Part shown: positions 35,854 through 45,157 of the stretch, piece by piece | Layout: the number at the start of each line of letters is the position of its first letter | Numbering within the stretch: position 1 is the first letter of the stretch | Assembly: GCF_008642235.1 (NCBI RefSeq) | Contig: NZ_SJEV01000001.1 | Span: forward strand, 2,188,400-2,252,399 | From: Planctomonas psychrotolerans | GTDB lineage: Bacteria > Actinomycetota > Actinomycetes > Actinomycetales > Microbacteriaceae | Direction of reading: 5' to 3' | Length of the DNA: 64,000 bases | Notes under the pieces: model-generated | The model's input: only the letters and a program-made list of their open reading frames with translations | Databases searched by the model: none | Told to the model about the DNA's origin: nothing | Program-made: the position numbers and the translations under genes

Positions 35854-36702
35854 TTGACCGCTAAGCAACCGGTTGCATGGGCCCTGTCCGGCTTCGGCGA
35901 CGAAATCGACCCCGACCCCGCCATCCAGGTGGCGGTGCTGAAGGCGCTGGGCGCCCAGCACATCGAGGTTCGAAGCGCCTGGGGCACCAACGTGGTCGAC
36001 CTCGACGACGACCAACTTTCCGCCCTCGCCTCCCTCCTGCGGGACTCCGCCATGGGGGTCTCGGCGGTCGCCTCGCCGATCGGCAAGGTCGACGTGGCGC
36101 TCGACGCCGACCTCGAGGTGCAGCGACTGCGCCGGGTGATCCGCGTGGCCCACGCACTGGAGTCCACCTCCATCCGCATCTTCTCCTTCTACCGTGCCGA
36201 CGGCGTGGCCGTCGAGAGCGTCCGCGACGACGTGCTGACGCGCATGCGGCTGCTCGCCGACGAGGCGGAGCGCGAGGGGGTCACCCTCCTGCACGAGAAC
36301 GAGAAGGACATCTACGGCGACACCCCGGAGCGCGTGCTCGACCTGGTGGAGAGCGTCGGATCGTCGGCACTCCGACTCGCCTGGGACAACGCGAACTTCG
36401 TGCAGGTGGGCGTCCGGCCCTTCACCGACGGCTACGCGATGCTCCGCCCGTACCTCGACTACCTCCAGGTCAAGGACGCGATCGCCGAGACCGGCGACGT
36501 GGTCCCCGCCGGTGAGGGGGACGGCGAGCTCCGCGAGACCCTCACCGCGCTCCGCGACGACGGGTACGCCGGATTCGCGTCGCTCGAACCCCACCTGAAC
36601 GAGACGCACGCGCTCGGCGGCTTCTCCGGCCCCACCGCGTTCGGGCAGGCCGCCCGCGCATTCGCCGGACTGCTGGCGGAGATCGACGTGGTCACCCGAT
36701 GA
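35854..36702 (+). CDS. Sugar phosphate isomerase/epimerase-like TIM-barrel protein
   Basis: 282 residues, AP-endonuclease-2 fold (xylose-isomerase-like TIM barrel). Begins WALSGFGDEIDPDPAIQVAVLKALGAQHIEVRSAWGTNV; metal ligands appear as Glu in LLHENEKDIYGD, Asp in RLAWDNANFVQVG, a lysine/aspartate in LQVKDAIAETGDVVPAGEGDG, and Glu in ASLEPHLNETHALGG. It probably isomerises or eliminates on an oxidised sugar. TTG 35854 is the best start because GGAGGAG lies 9 nt upstream; a GTG at 35827 is the alternative. The first codons contain a LacI-type operator. It is coupled to a Gfo/Idh/MocA gene by ATGA. Confidence 0.85.
   Translation: MTAKQPVAWALSGFGDEIDPDPAIQVAVLKALGAQHIEVRSAWGTNVVDLDDDQLSALASLLRDSAMGVSAVASPIGKVDVALDADLEVQRLRRVIRVAHALESTSIRIFSFYRADGVAVESVRDDVLTRMRLLADEAEREGVTLLHENEKDIYGDTPERVLDLVESVGSSALRLAWDNANFVQVGVRPFTDGYAMLRPYLDYLQVKDAIAETGDVVPAGEGDGELRETLTALRDDGYAGFASLEPHLNETHALGGFSGPTAFGQAARAFAGLLAEIDVVTR
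35864..35877. promoter_or_regulatory. LacI-type operator inside the first codons of the isomerase gene
   Basis: AGCAACCGGTTGCA, a perfect 14-bp match to the regulon motif except for the ends, with the 12-bp core GCAACCGGTTGC being a perfect palindrome. It lies about 120 bp downstream of the operator at the promoter, so the two could be joined by DNA looping. Confidence 0.65.
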
Positions 36703-37739
36703 GCGGCGCGCTGCGCGTGGCGGTCATCGGCTGCGGCGACATCTCGGTGATTCACTTCGCGGCGATCGCCGGAACGGCCGACGTCGAACTGGTCGCCGTG
36801 TGCGACATCGATACGGCGTTCCGCGACGCCGCCGCCGAGGCCCAGGGCGTGCCCGGGTTCGCCGACCACCTCGAGATGTTCGACGCCGTGCGGCCGGACG
36901 TGGTGCACGTGTGCACCCCGCACTCCCGGCACGCCACGATGGCGGTGGACGCGCTCGAGCGCGGTATCCACGTGCTGCTCGAGAAGCCGCTCGCCACCAC
37001 GCGCGAGGACGGCGCCCGTGTGATCGCCGCCGCGGAGTCCGGTTCGGCCAAGATCGCGATCTGCTTCCAGAACCGGTACAACGCCCCGGTCGAAGCCGCG
37101 GCCCGCATCCTCGCCTCGGGCGAGCTCGGGACCGTGCTGGGCGGGTCCGCCACCGTAATGTGGCACCGCACCGCCGAGTACTACCGCGACCGTCCGTGGC
37201 GCGGCACCTGGGAGGAGGGGGGCGGCGGCCTGCTCATGAACCAGGCCATCCACACGCTCGACCTGCTGCAGTGGCTCGTCGGCGAGGTCGTGGAGGTGCG
37301 CGGGAGCGCCAGCACCCACGTGCTCGGAGACGTGATCGAGGTCGAGGACACGGCCGAGATGGCACTCACGCACCGCAACGGAGCGCAGAGCGTGTTCTAC
37401 GCCACGCTCGCCAACGCCGTGAACGCACCGGTCACCGTCGACATCGTCGCTGAACACGGCACGCTGAGCCTCCGCGGCGAACTGACCGTGACCTACGCGG
37501 ACGGGCGCACCGAGGTGGTGCCCGAGCGCTCCGCCCCGGTCGGCGGGCGGGCCTACTGGGGCATCTCCCACGAACTCCTCATCCGGGACTTCTACGCGTC
37601 GCTCGACTCTCCCGAACCGTTCTGGATCGGTCCGGCGGAGGCGTACAAGACCCTCGACATCATCCAGGACGTGTACGACCAGTCCTTCCCCCGCCGCGCG
37701 GGCCGGACGACACCCCTCGAACAGGAAGTTGCCTCATGA
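36699..37739 (+). CDS. Gfo/Idh/MocA family oxidoreductase
   Basis: 346 residues. N-terminal Rossmann VAVIGCGDISVIHFAAIAG, then the family lysine in LLEKPLATTREDG, a metal-free active site with WEEGGGGLLMNQAIHTLDLLQW, and a beta-sheet C-terminal domain. These enzymes oxidise or reduce a sugar or sugar derivative with NAD(P). Its start overlaps the isomerase stop (ATGA) and its stop overlaps the next dehydrogenase start (ATGA), so three genes are coupled. The substrate is unknown. Confidence 0.92.
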   Translation: MSGALRVAVIGCGDISVIHFAAIAGTADVELVAVCDIDTAFRDAAAEAQGVPGFADHLEMFDAVRPDVVHVCTPHSRHATMAVDALERGIHVLLEKPLATTREDGARVIAAAESGSAKIAICFQNRYNAPVEAAARILASGELGTVLGGSATVMWHRTAEYYRDRPWRGTWEEGGGGLLMNQAIHTLDLLQWLVGEVVEVRGSASTHVLGDVIEVEDTAEMALTHRNGAQSVFYATLANAVNAPVTVDIVAEHGTLSLRGELTVTYADGRTEVVPERSAPVGGRAYWGISHELLIRDFYASLDSPEPFWIGPAEAYKTLDIIQDVYDQSFPRRAGRTTPLEQEVAS

Positions 37740-38902
37740 CGAACACAGTGCGCCTCGGAATCATCGGCCTCGGCACGCAGGGCTCGATGTACGCCAAGTT
37801 CATCACCGAGGGGCTCGTGCCCAACATGGTGATCGGTGCCATCACCGAGACCGACCCGGCCCGCACGGCCTTCGCCGCGGAGACGTACCCCGACGTGCCC
37901 GTGTTCAGCGACTACATCGAGATGCTGGAGAGCGGCACCGTCGACGCCGTGGTCACCTGCGTGCCGCACTTCCTGCATCCCGAGATCGGCATCGAGACGC
38001 TCCGGCGGGACATCCACGCACTCGTCGAGAAGCCGGCCGGTGTCTACACGAAGCAGGTCGACGAGCTGAACGCGTTCGCCGCGACCAAGCCGGACCTGAC
38101 CTTCGCGATCATGTTCAACCAGCGCAACAATCCCCTGTACGTGCGACTGAAGGAGATCGTCGACAACGGCGAGATCGGCAACATCCTCAGGTCGAACTGG
38201 ATCATCACCAACTGGTGGCGTCCGCAGAGCTATTACGACCAGAGCGCGTGGCGCGCCACCTGGGGCGGCGAAGGCGGCGGCGTACTCGTCAACCAGGCCC
38301 CGCATCAGCTCGACCTGTGGCAGTGGATCTGCGGCGTGCCGAAGTCGGTCTTCGCCAAGGTGGCCTACGGCTTCCGCCGGGACATCGCGGTGGAGGATGA
38401 GGTGACCGCGCTCGTCGACTACGGCGACGGCGTCACCGGGGTCTTCGTGACCGCCACCCACGACCTCATCGGCACTGACCGGTTCGAGATCCTCGGCGAC
38501 CAGGGCCGGATCGTCGTCGAGAACAGCAAGACGGCCACCGTCACCCGGCTCACCCGCCCGGAGCGCGAACTCAGCGCGTCGATGACGCTCGGCGACGTGG
38601 GCCGGATCACGTCGGGCGAGCTCGACTCCGCGGACTACTACACGCAGGAGACCATCGAATTCGACTCGCGGTGGGGTGCGCAGCACGCCGGCGTGCTCGA
38701 GAACTTCGCCGCGAACATCCTCGACGGCACTCCGCTGATCGCCCCCGGCTCCGACGGCATCCGCGGTGTGCGCCTCGCCAACGCCATCCACCTGTCCAGC
38801 TGGACGGGCCGGGAGGTGCCCCTCGACTTCGACGAGAGCGAGTACCTCGAGGAACTCAACTCGCGCATCCGCTCCGAGGGAAAGTACGACGAGCGCCGAT
38901 AG
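37736..38902 (+). CDS. Gfo/Idh/MocA family oxidoreductase
   Basis: 388 residues. Rossmann VRLGIIGLGTQGSMYAKFITEG, lysine in LVEKPAGVYTKQVDEL, and the loop TWGGEGGGVLVNQAPHQLDLWQW containing the catalytic histidine. It differs clearly from the previous gene (longer C-terminal part, FDESEYLEELNSRIRSEG), so it is not a simple recent duplicate. The pair may act in sequence as oxidation and reduction of the same sugar around the TIM-barrel step. Confidence 0.92.
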   Translation: MTNTVRLGIIGLGTQGSMYAKFITEGLVPNMVIGAITETDPARTAFAAETYPDVPVFSDYIEMLESGTVDAVVTCVPHFLHPEIGIETLRRDIHALVEKPAGVYTKQVDELNAFAATKPDLTFAIMFNQRNNPLYVRLKEIVDNGEIGNILRSNWIITNWWRPQSYYDQSAWRATWGGEGGGVLVNQAPHQLDLWQWICGVPKSVFAKVAYGFRRDIAVEDEVTALVDYGDGVTGVFVTATHDLIGTDRFEILGDQGRIVVENSKTATVTRLTRPERELSASMTLGDVGRITSGELDSADYYTQETIEFDSRWGAQHAGVLENFAANILDGTPLIAPGSDGIRGVRLANAIHLSSWTGREVPLDFDESEYLEELNSRIRSEGKYDERR

Positions 38903-38995
38903 CCCGCACCGGCCACCGGCCGAGCCACCCCGCCTCCACCGGCTACCGTGGGACCGGGGGCACCGAGCGGGGCTCCGTTTCGAGAGGAGACGGTC

Positions 38996-40066
38996 ATGTC
39001 GGCAGAGGATTCGCCGGACGCGCCCACCCCACCGGTGACCGGCGTGCGGGCGAACCGCCGGGCGAAGTCGGCTCCGACGATCTACGACATCGCCCGGTTG
39101 GCGGAGGTGAACCCGTCTACGGTCTCACGAGCGCTGAGTCAGCCGGGGCGCATCAACATCAAGACCGAGCAGCGCATCCGCTCCGCGGCGAAGCAGCTCA
39201 ACTACCGGCTCAATCCCATGGCGCGTGCGCTGCCGACGGGCCGCACCAGCACCATCGGTCTCCTCGTCGCCGACATCACCAACCCCATGTTCTTCACCGC
39301 GGTGCGCGGTGCCGAGCGGGCCGCGGCGGAACGCGGGTACACCCTCGTGCTGGCGGAGTCGCAGGAGTCCGGGGCGCGGGAGGCGGAGGCCGCGCATCGC
39401 GTGCTGCCGTCGGTCGACGCGCTCATCCTCGTCGTCACCCGACTGTCGGATGAGGCCATCCTCGAACTCGCCGACCGCAAGCCGCTCGTCGTGATCAACC
39501 GGATGATCGATGGCGTGAGCAGTCTGGTACCGGACGTGGACCGCGGGATCGCCCAGGCGCTCAACCACCTCGCGGAGCTGCGGCACACCGCCGTCGCCTT
39601 CGTCGCCGGCCCCGAAACCTCGTGGATGAGCGGGGCCCGGGCGAGGAGCCTCCGCGCCCAGGCGCCGGGACGTGGAATGACGATCGTCGAGATCGGGCCG
39701 GGTGCGCCCACGCTCGACGGAGGCCGCGACGCGCTCGACCGCGTTCTCGCCGCGGACGTCACCGCCGTCGTGGCCTACAACGACCTCATGGCGATCGGTC
39801 TGATGCGCGCGGCCACCGCACAGGGCATCGCCGTGCCCGGGCAGCTCAGCATTCTGGGCTTCGACGACATCTTCGGATCCGACTTCACCTCACCGCCGTT
39901 GACGACCATTCGCATCCCACTAGGTCTCGCGGGCGACCTCGCGGTGCGTCGCGCCCTCGACATGATCGACGCCGATGCCGCCGACACCGAGTACAGCACG
40001 CCCGACGAGCCACCCATCCTCACGGAGCTCGTCATCCGCGGATCGGTCGGTCCAGCGCCGCGCTGA
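38996..40066 (+). CDS. LacI family transcriptional regulator
   Basis: 356 residues. The N-terminal HTH is TIYDIARLAEVNPSTVSRALSQPGRINIKTEQRIRSAAKQLNYRLNPMARAL, including hinge helix, and the periplasmic-binding-like core follows with GLLVADITNPMFFTAV, VINRMIDGVSSLVPDV, VVAYNDLMAIGLMRA and SILGFDDIFGSDF. It probably binds GCAACCG(A/G)TTG sites near the three operons, and responds to a uronate-derived inducer. ATG 38996 has GAGAGGAG upstream. The last codons and stop are tandemly duplicated. Confidence 0.94.
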   Translation: MSAEDSPDAPTPPVTGVRANRRAKSAPTIYDIARLAEVNPSTVSRALSQPGRINIKTEQRIRSAAKQLNYRLNPMARALPTGRTSTIGLLVADITNPMFFTAVRGAERAAAERGYTLVLAESQESGAREAEAAHRVLPSVDALILVVTRLSDEAILELADRKPLVVINRMIDGVSSLVPDVDRGIAQALNHLAELRHTAVAFVAGPETSWMSGARARSLRAQAPGRGMTIVEIGPGAPTLDGGRDALDRVLAADVTAVVAYNDLMAIGLMRAATAQGIAVPGQLSILGFDDIFGSDFTSPPLTTIRIPLGLAGDLAVRRALDMIDADAADTEYSTPDEPPILTELVIRGSVGPAPR

Positions 40067-40133
40067 AAGGTGCGTCCTGACGGAGCTCGTCATCCGCGGA
40101 TCGGTCGGTCCAGCGCCGCGCTGAAAGGTGCGT
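40017..40133. repeat. Tandem duplication of the lacI-type gene 3' end, period 58
   Basis: The stretch 40017-40075 recurs at 40075-40133 with a single mismatch; 53 bp (40023-40075 and 40081-40133) are identical. It covers the last 14 codons and the stop, plus 9 bp. The second copy is outside the gene and lies 34 bp before the uxaC operator. Confidence 0.97.
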
Positions 40134-40166
40134 TCCTTCGACCGGCCCCTCCCACCGCGCGAGTGT

Positions 40167-40204
40167 GGCAACCGGTTGACAATAGTTCGGGCTGGTGCTC
40201 AACT
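40167..40204 (+). promoter_or_regulatory. LacI-type operator and promoter of uxaC
   Basis: GGCAACCGGTTGAC (40167-40180) overlaps the -35 TTGACA (40176-40181). A weak -10 TCAACT (40199-40204) is 17 bp further on. The operator placement suits repression of the uxaC-uxuB-manD operon. Confidence 0.7.
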
Positions 40205-40216
40205 AGGGGAGTGTCA

Positions 40217-41617
40217 ATGAAGCTGCAGTTGGACTCAGACCGTCTGTTCCCCGTCGATGCCGCCACGCGCGACATCGCCCGAGCTCTGTACGAGCGGGTT
40301 GCCGAGCTTCCCATCCTGTCGCCGCACGGGCACGTGGCGCCCAGCCTGCTTCGGGACGATCGATCGTTCGCCGATCCGGCGGACCTGTTCATCGTGCACG
40401 ACCACTACGTGACCCGCCTCCTGCACGCCGCCGGCGTCGACCTCGACGAGCTGGGCGTGGGGCGCAGCGCACCCGCCGACCCGAGGGAGGTGTGGCGCGC
40501 GCTCGCCCGCAACTGGCACCTCTTCATCGGCACGTCGTCCGGGTACTGGCTCACGCACGAGCTCGTCACTCTGTTCGGCGTCGAGGACGAACCGAGTGAC
40601 GCGACCGCGGACGCCCTCTACGACGCCATCTCCGCCCGACTGGCCACGGACGAGTTCCGGCCCCGTGCACTCTTCGACCGCTTCGGCATCGAGGTCATGG
40701 CCACCACGGACGATCCGATGGACGACCTGGCCGTGCATGCCGAGCTCGCGGCAGACCCGAGCTTCCGGGGCCGCGTGCTGCCGACCTTCCGCCCCGACGC
40801 CTATCTCGACCCCACCTCGCCGGCGTTCCCCGAGAACGTCGGGCGTCTCACGGAGTCCGCAGGGGCGGCGACCGACGACTTCGCCGGATACCTCCGGGCG
40901 CTCGAGGACCGGCGTGCGTTCTTCGTGCAGAACGGCGCCGTCTCGGCCGACCACGGGGTGCGGGAGCCCTTCACCGTCGATCTCGACGAGTCCGCCGCCG
41001 CGGAGCTCTACCGCGGCGCGGTGCGCGGAACGCTCACGCCCGAGGAGTCGCGTGTCTTCAGCGGGCACATGCTGCTGCAGATGGCTCGCATGAGCGTGAA
41101 CGACGGCCTCGTGATGACGATCCATCCCGGTGTGCTCCGCAACCACTCCCGGTCCACCTTCGAGCGGCTCGGCCCGGACACCGGGCATGACATCCCGATG
41201 AACACGGAGTACACGAACAACCTGCGTCCGCTTCTGGAGCGCTACGGGCTCGAGAAGAACCTGCACCTCATCCTCTTCACCGTCGACGAGACCGTCTTCT
41301 CCCGCGAGGTGGCGCCGCTCGCGGGCTTCTACCCGAGCGTGTTCGTCGGTGCGCCGTGGTGGTTCCTCGACGCCCCCGATGCCATCCAGCGGTTCCGCTC
41401 CGCGGTCACCGAGACGGCGGGCTTCTACCGCGGTTCCGGGTTCATCGACGATACAAGAGCGTTCCTCTCCATTCCCGCTCGGCATGACATGGCGCGTCGG
41501 CTCGACGCGGCCTTCCTCGCCCGGCTCGTGCGCGAGGGTCGCGCCTCCGAGGCGCAGGCCGAACGCATCATCGTGGACCTCGTCGACAGCGTGCCCCGGA
41601 AGGCGTTCAAGCTGTGA
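40217..41617 (+). CDS. uxaC: Glucuronate isomerase
   Basis: 466 residues, the standard size. Amidohydrolase-like TIM barrel with the metal-binding LPILSPHGHVAPSLLRDDRSFADPADLFIVHDHYVTRLLHAAGV, DRFGIEVMATTDDPMDDL, RVLPTFRPD, FFVQNGAVSADHGVREPFTVDLDE, MTIHPGVLRNHS and DIPMNTEYTNNLRPLL. It converts glucuronate to fructuronate (or galacturonate to tagaturonate). AGGGGAG precedes ATG 40217; a GTG 6 nt earlier is possible. Coupled to the next gene by GTGA. Confidence 0.97.
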   Translation: MKLQLDSDRLFPVDAATRDIARALYERVAELPILSPHGHVAPSLLRDDRSFADPADLFIVHDHYVTRLLHAAGVDLDELGVGRSAPADPREVWRALARNWHLFIGTSSGYWLTHELVTLFGVEDEPSDATADALYDAISARLATDEFRPRALFDRFGIEVMATTDDPMDDLAVHAELAADPSFRGRVLPTFRPDAYLDPTSPAFPENVGRLTESAGAATDDFAGYLRALEDRRAFFVQNGAVSADHGVREPFTVDLDESAAAELYRGAVRGTLTPEESRVFSGHMLLQMARMSVNDGLVMTIHPGVLRNHSRSTFERLGPDTGHDIPMNTEYTNNLRPLLERYGLEKNLHLILFTVDETVFSREVAPLAGFYPSVFVGAPWWFLDAPDAIQRFRSAVTETAGFYRGSGFIDDTRAFLSIPARHDMARRLDAAFLARLVREGRASEAQAERIIVDLVDSVPRKAFKL

Positions 41618-43104
41618 GCTCGGCGACCCCGCCGCCCGGTGACGCACCGATCCGCCTCACCCGGGCCGGCCTCGCGGAGCGCGACGGACGAGACGTGCCG
41701 AAGGCACCCGTGCGCATCGTGCACCTCGGCCTCGGCGCATTCGCCCGCGCGCACCAGGCCTGGTTCACGGGACGGGTCGATCCCGACAACGAGTGGGGCA
41801 TCGCCGCCTTCACGGGGCGCAGCGCGACGGCCGCCGATGAACTCGCCCCGCAGGACGGCCTGTTCACCCTCGTCGAGCGGAGCGCCACGGCCGACCGGGT
41901 CGAGATCGTGACGAGCATCGTCGAGGCGTACGACGGGGCCCGCCTCGATCGCCTCGTCGACCTGCTGGCGGCACCGCCCACCGCGCTCGTCACCCTCACC
42001 GTGACGGAGCCGGGGTATCGGCTCACGGCGGACGGAGAACCGAACGCGTCGGACGACGCGGTGATCGCCGACATCGAGGCGTTGCGTGCGGTGTTCTCGG
42101 ACGCGGCGTCCGACCTCGGGGGCGCGGACTCCCGGCCGGGCGGAGGACCGCGCACGGTCCTCGGTCGCCTCCTCCTCGGCCTCGAGGCCCGCAGACGTGC
42201 AGGAGCGGGGCCGCTCGCCGTCGTTTCCTGCGACAACATCCCCGACAACGGACCGTTCGTGCGGTCCGGCGTACTCGGGCTCGCCGCGCTCACCAGCCCG
42301 GATGCCGAACGCTGGATCGCCGAGAACGTGTCGTTCGTGTCCACGTCCGTCGACCGCATCACCCCGAAGACCACCGATGCGGACATCCGCACGGTCACGG
42401 AGCTCACCGGCTGGCTGGACGCCGCTCCGGTCGTGACGGAGCCGTTCACCGACTGGGTGCTGAGCGGGGCGTTCCCTGCCGGACGGCCGAACTGGGAGGA
42501 TGCCGGCGCCCGCGTCGTCGATGACATCGAACCGTTCGAGCGGCGCAAACTGTGGCTCCTGAACGGATCGCACAGCCTGCTCGCCTACGCCGGAACGCTT
42601 CGCGGCCATGACACGGTCGCGGCGGCGGTGGCGGACCCGGTCTGCCGGGCGTGGGTGAACGAGTTGTGGGACGAGGCCGTGCGACACCTGCCGACGACGG
42701 GACTCGACCTCGACGACTACCGCGCCGCGCTCCTCGACCGCTTCGACAACGCCCGCATCGAGCATCGGCTCCTGCAGATCGGCGCGGAGGGCGTGACCAA
42801 GCTGCGCGTACGCTTCGCCCCCGTCGCCCGAGCCGAGCGCACCGCGGGGCGGAGCGCCGCCGCGTGCGCCAGGGCGATCGGTGCGTGGATCGCCCTCCTC
42901 CGCACCGGCAGGGATCTGCCCGACGCCGAGTCGGTCGCCGTCCGCGCGGCACTCGACTCGCCCGACGAGACCGTCGATCGTGCCCTGCTGGAACTCATCG
43001 ACCCGGCCCTCGCCGAGGATGCCGACTTCCTGACCCTGGTGACCGCCGCGGTCGCCGACTTCGCCGCCCCCGACGAGAAACAACCGAAGGAGACCACCCC
43101 GTGA
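41614..43104 (+). CDS. uxuB: Fructuronate reductase / mannitol dehydrogenase family
   Basis: 496 residues, polyol-specific long-chain dehydrogenase. Includes [19 protein letters not shown] (nucleotide site), [46 protein letters not shown], and the catalytic lysine region [30 protein letters not shown]. It reduces D-fructuronate to D-mannonate with NADH. The GTG start overlaps the uxaC stop, and its stop overlaps the next start. Confidence 0.93.
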   Translation: MSSATPPPGDAPIRLTRAGLAERDGRDVPKAPVRIVHLGLGAFARAHQAWFTGRVDPDNEWGIAAFTGRSATAADELAPQDGLFTLVERSATADRVEIVTSIVEAYDGARLDRLVDLLAAPPTALVTLTVTEPGYRLTADGEPNASDDAVIADIEALRAVFSDAASDLGGADSRPGGGPRTVLGRLLLGLEARRRAGAGPLAVVSCDNIPDNGPFVRSGVLGLAALTSPDAERWIAENVSFVSTSVDRITPKTTDADIRTVTELTGWLDAAPVVTEPFTDWVLSGAFPAGRPNWEDAGARVVDDIEPFERRKLWLLNGSHSLLAYAGTLRGHDTVAAAVADPVCRAWVNELWDEAVRHLPTTGLDLDDYRAALLDRFDNARIEHRLLQIGAEGVTKLRVRFAPVARAERTAGRSAAACARAIGAWIALLRTGRDLPDAESVAVRAALDSPDETVDRALLELIDPALAEDADFLTLVTAAVADFAAPDEKQPKETTP

Positions 43105-44339
43105 TCATCGATTCCGCCGAGGTAATCGTCACCAGCCCCGACCGCAACTTCGTCACCCTGAAACTGACGACGGACGACGGCCTCACCGGGCTCGGCGACG
43201 CCACCCTGAACGGCCGCGAGCTCGCCGTGGTGAGCTACCTCACCGAGCACGTGGTGCCGCTCCTGATCGGGCGGGACGCCCACAACATCGAGGACACCTG
43301 GCAGTTCCTCTACCGCAGCGCGTACTGGCGCCGCGGACCGGTCACCATGGCAGCGATCGCCGCCGTCGACGTGGCGCTCTGGGACATCAAGGCCAAGGCC
43401 GCCGGGATGCCGCTGTACCAGCTGCTCGGCGGCGCCTCCCGCACGGGCCTCCTCGCCTACGGCCACGCGTCGGGCAAGACGCTCGAGGAACTGTTCGACA
43501 GCGTGCGGGAGCACCAGGAGGCGGGCTACAAGGCGATCCGGATCCAGACGGGCGTCCCGGGCCTCAAGTCGATCTACGGCATCGCGTCGAACGCGACCTT
43601 CGAGGGCAACACCGGCGTGCGGTACGACCACGAGCCGGCGCAGCGCGGCGCGCTCCCCAACGAGGAGGACTGGGACACGCGCAGCTACCTCCGGCACGTG
43701 CCGACGGTGTTCGAGGCCGTGCGCAACGAGTTCGGGCCCGAGATCCCGCTGCTGCACGACGGTCACCACCGGATGACGCCCATCCAGGCCGCCACGCTCG
43801 GCAAGTCGCTCGAACCCTACGACCTGTTCTGGCTCGAGGACTGCACGCCGGCCGAGAACCCCGAGGCGCTGCGGCTGGTGCGCCAGCACACCACCACTCC
43901 GCTCGCGATCGGCGAGATCTTCAACACCGTGTGGGACTACCAGCAGATCATCCGCGAGCAGCTGATCGACTACGTGCGGAGCGCTGTGACGCACACCGGC
44001 GGCATCAGCCACCTGCGCAAGGTGCTGGACTACGCGGCGCAGTACCAGATCAAGTCGGGCATGCATGGGCCGACCGACATCTCCCCGGTGGGCATGGCGG
44101 CGGCGATGCACCTCGGGCTCGCCATCCACAACTTCGGCATCCAGGAGTACATGGCGCACGGCGACAAGACGAACGCGGTGTTCGAGCAGTCGTTCACCTG
44201 GGAGAACGGCATGCTGCACCCCGGATCGAAGCCGGGCATCGGCGTCGAACTCAACGTGGACGAGGCGGGCAAGTACCCGTACGCGAAGGCGTACCTGCCC
44301 TACAACCGCCTCGCCGACGGAACCGTGCACGACTGGTGA
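43101..44339 (+). CDS. manD: D-mannonate dehydratase (enolase superfamily, ManD)
   Basis: 412 residues. The ManD form, not the UxuA form. Motifs: [98 protein letters not shown], and [33 protein letters not shown]. It dehydrates D-mannonate to 2-keto-3-deoxygluconate. GTG 43101 overlaps the uxuB stop. The end of the gene is duplicated 3 bp downstream. Confidence 0.93.
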   Translation: MIIDSAEVIVTSPDRNFVTLKLTTDDGLTGLGDATLNGRELAVVSYLTEHVVPLLIGRDAHNIEDTWQFLYRSAYWRRGPVTMAAIAAVDVALWDIKAKAAGMPLYQLLGGASRTGLLAYGHASGKTLEELFDSVREHQEAGYKAIRIQTGVPGLKSIYGIASNATFEGNTGVRYDHEPAQRGALPNEEDWDTRSYLRHVPTVFEAVRNEFGPEIPLLHDGHHRMTPIQAATLGKSLEPYDLFWLEDCTPAENPEALRLVRQHTTTPLAIGEIFNTVWDYQQIIREQLIDYVRSAVTHTGGISHLRKVLDYAAQYQIKSGMHGPTDISPVGMAAAMHLGLAIHNFGIQEYMAHGDKTNAVFEQSFTWENGMLHPGSKPGIGVELNVDEAGKYPYAKAYLPYNRLADGTVHDW

Positions 44340-44359
44340 TAGCCGTGCACGACGGGTAG
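44322..44359. repeat. Tandem duplication of the manD 3' end, period 20
   Basis: ACCGTGCACGACTGGTGA (44322-44339) is followed by GCCGTGCACGACGGGTAG (44342-44359). Fifteen of 18 positions agree, and both copies end in an in-phase stop codon of different type (TGA, then TAG). Confidence 0.85.
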
Positions 44360-44365
44360 AAGCGC

Positions 44366-45157
44366 CTACCGGAGGTCGTGGAGGTCGGGCCGCTCGAGCA
44401 GCTCGACCTCCACGCCGTCGGGATCCCGCACGATGCCGAACCGCCCCTCGCCCACGTCGAGCGCACGGGGCGTGCCGCGCTCCGGGGTGACCCCGACGGC
44501 CGCGAACGCCGCGAGCGCATCGTCCAGGTCGTGCACCCGGAGCCCGAAATGCGGGAAGATCGGGCCGGGGATCGGCGTTGCGCGGTGCTGCAGTTCGAGC
44601 ACGTCGTAGTCGCACGCCAGGTAGGTGAGGGTGAGGCCGTCGTCCCGGACGATCTCGGTCACGTCGGACAGCCCGAGCAGCTCGCGGTAGAAGCGTTTGG
44701 CCGTCGCGAAATCGTTCGCCACCAGCGCGTAGTGGTCGAATGCGGCCACCAGAGGATGCTCGAACGGCTCGACCCGCATGTGCAGATCGCGTTCGAGCAG
44801 CTCCACCCGCGCCCCGTTGGGATCGGACAGGAAGGCGAGCCGGCCGACCCCCGTGCCCGCGACCCGGGGCTCCACGAGCGGAGCGCAGCCGAAGTCGAGA
44901 AGGGACGCGAAGTCACGGTCGAGATCGTCGGTGGAGAACGCCAGGTGGGTGATGCCGAACGTCTCCTCCTCCGGCGGGTCGGGGCGGTACAGCAGCTCGA
45001 TCATCCCGCCGTGCAACTGCAGGTAGACCACCGACGTGCCGGTGGCGGGAATCACGCCCTCGAACACGATGCGGGCTCCGAGGACGCCGCGATAGAAGTC
45101 GAGCGACGCGGTGAGGTCGCGAACGACGATGCCGAAATGGTTGAGCTCGTGGATCAC
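44366..45157 (-). CDS. Two-domain VOC (glyoxalase/extradiol-dioxygenase-fold) protein
   Basis: 263 residues with two VOC modules. Module 1: NHFGIVVRDLTASLDFYRGVLGARIVFEG, ending SDPNGARVELLERDLH; module 2: FDHYALVANDFATAKRFYRELLGLSDVTEI, ending RDPDGVEVELLERPDLHDL. Metal-ligand positions seem present: His near the start of each module and Glu at the end. It could be a lyase or dioxygenase on a small oxidised compound. GTG 45157 overlaps the upstream dehydrogenase stop (GTGA), so it is in one operon with it. It ends 26 bp from manD, convergent. Confidence 0.88.
   Translation of the reverse strand: MIHELNHFGIVVRDLTASLDFYRGVLGARIVFEGVIPATGTSVVYLQLHGGMIELLYRPDPPEEETFGITHLAFSTDDLDRDFASLLDFGCAPLVEPRVAGTGVGRLAFLSDPNGARVELLERDLHMRVEPFEHPLVAAFDHYALVANDFATAKRFYRELLGLSDVTEIVRDDGLTLTYLACDYDVLELQHRATPIPGPIFPHFGLRVHDLDDALAAFAAVGVTPERGTPRALDVGEGRFGIVRDPDGVEVELLERPDLHDLR

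Noticed and set aside
36699-38902. Recent tandem duplication of Gfo/Idh/MocA genes
   Set aside because: The two proteins differ in length, active-site loop and C-terminus; they are old paralogues rather than a recent copy.
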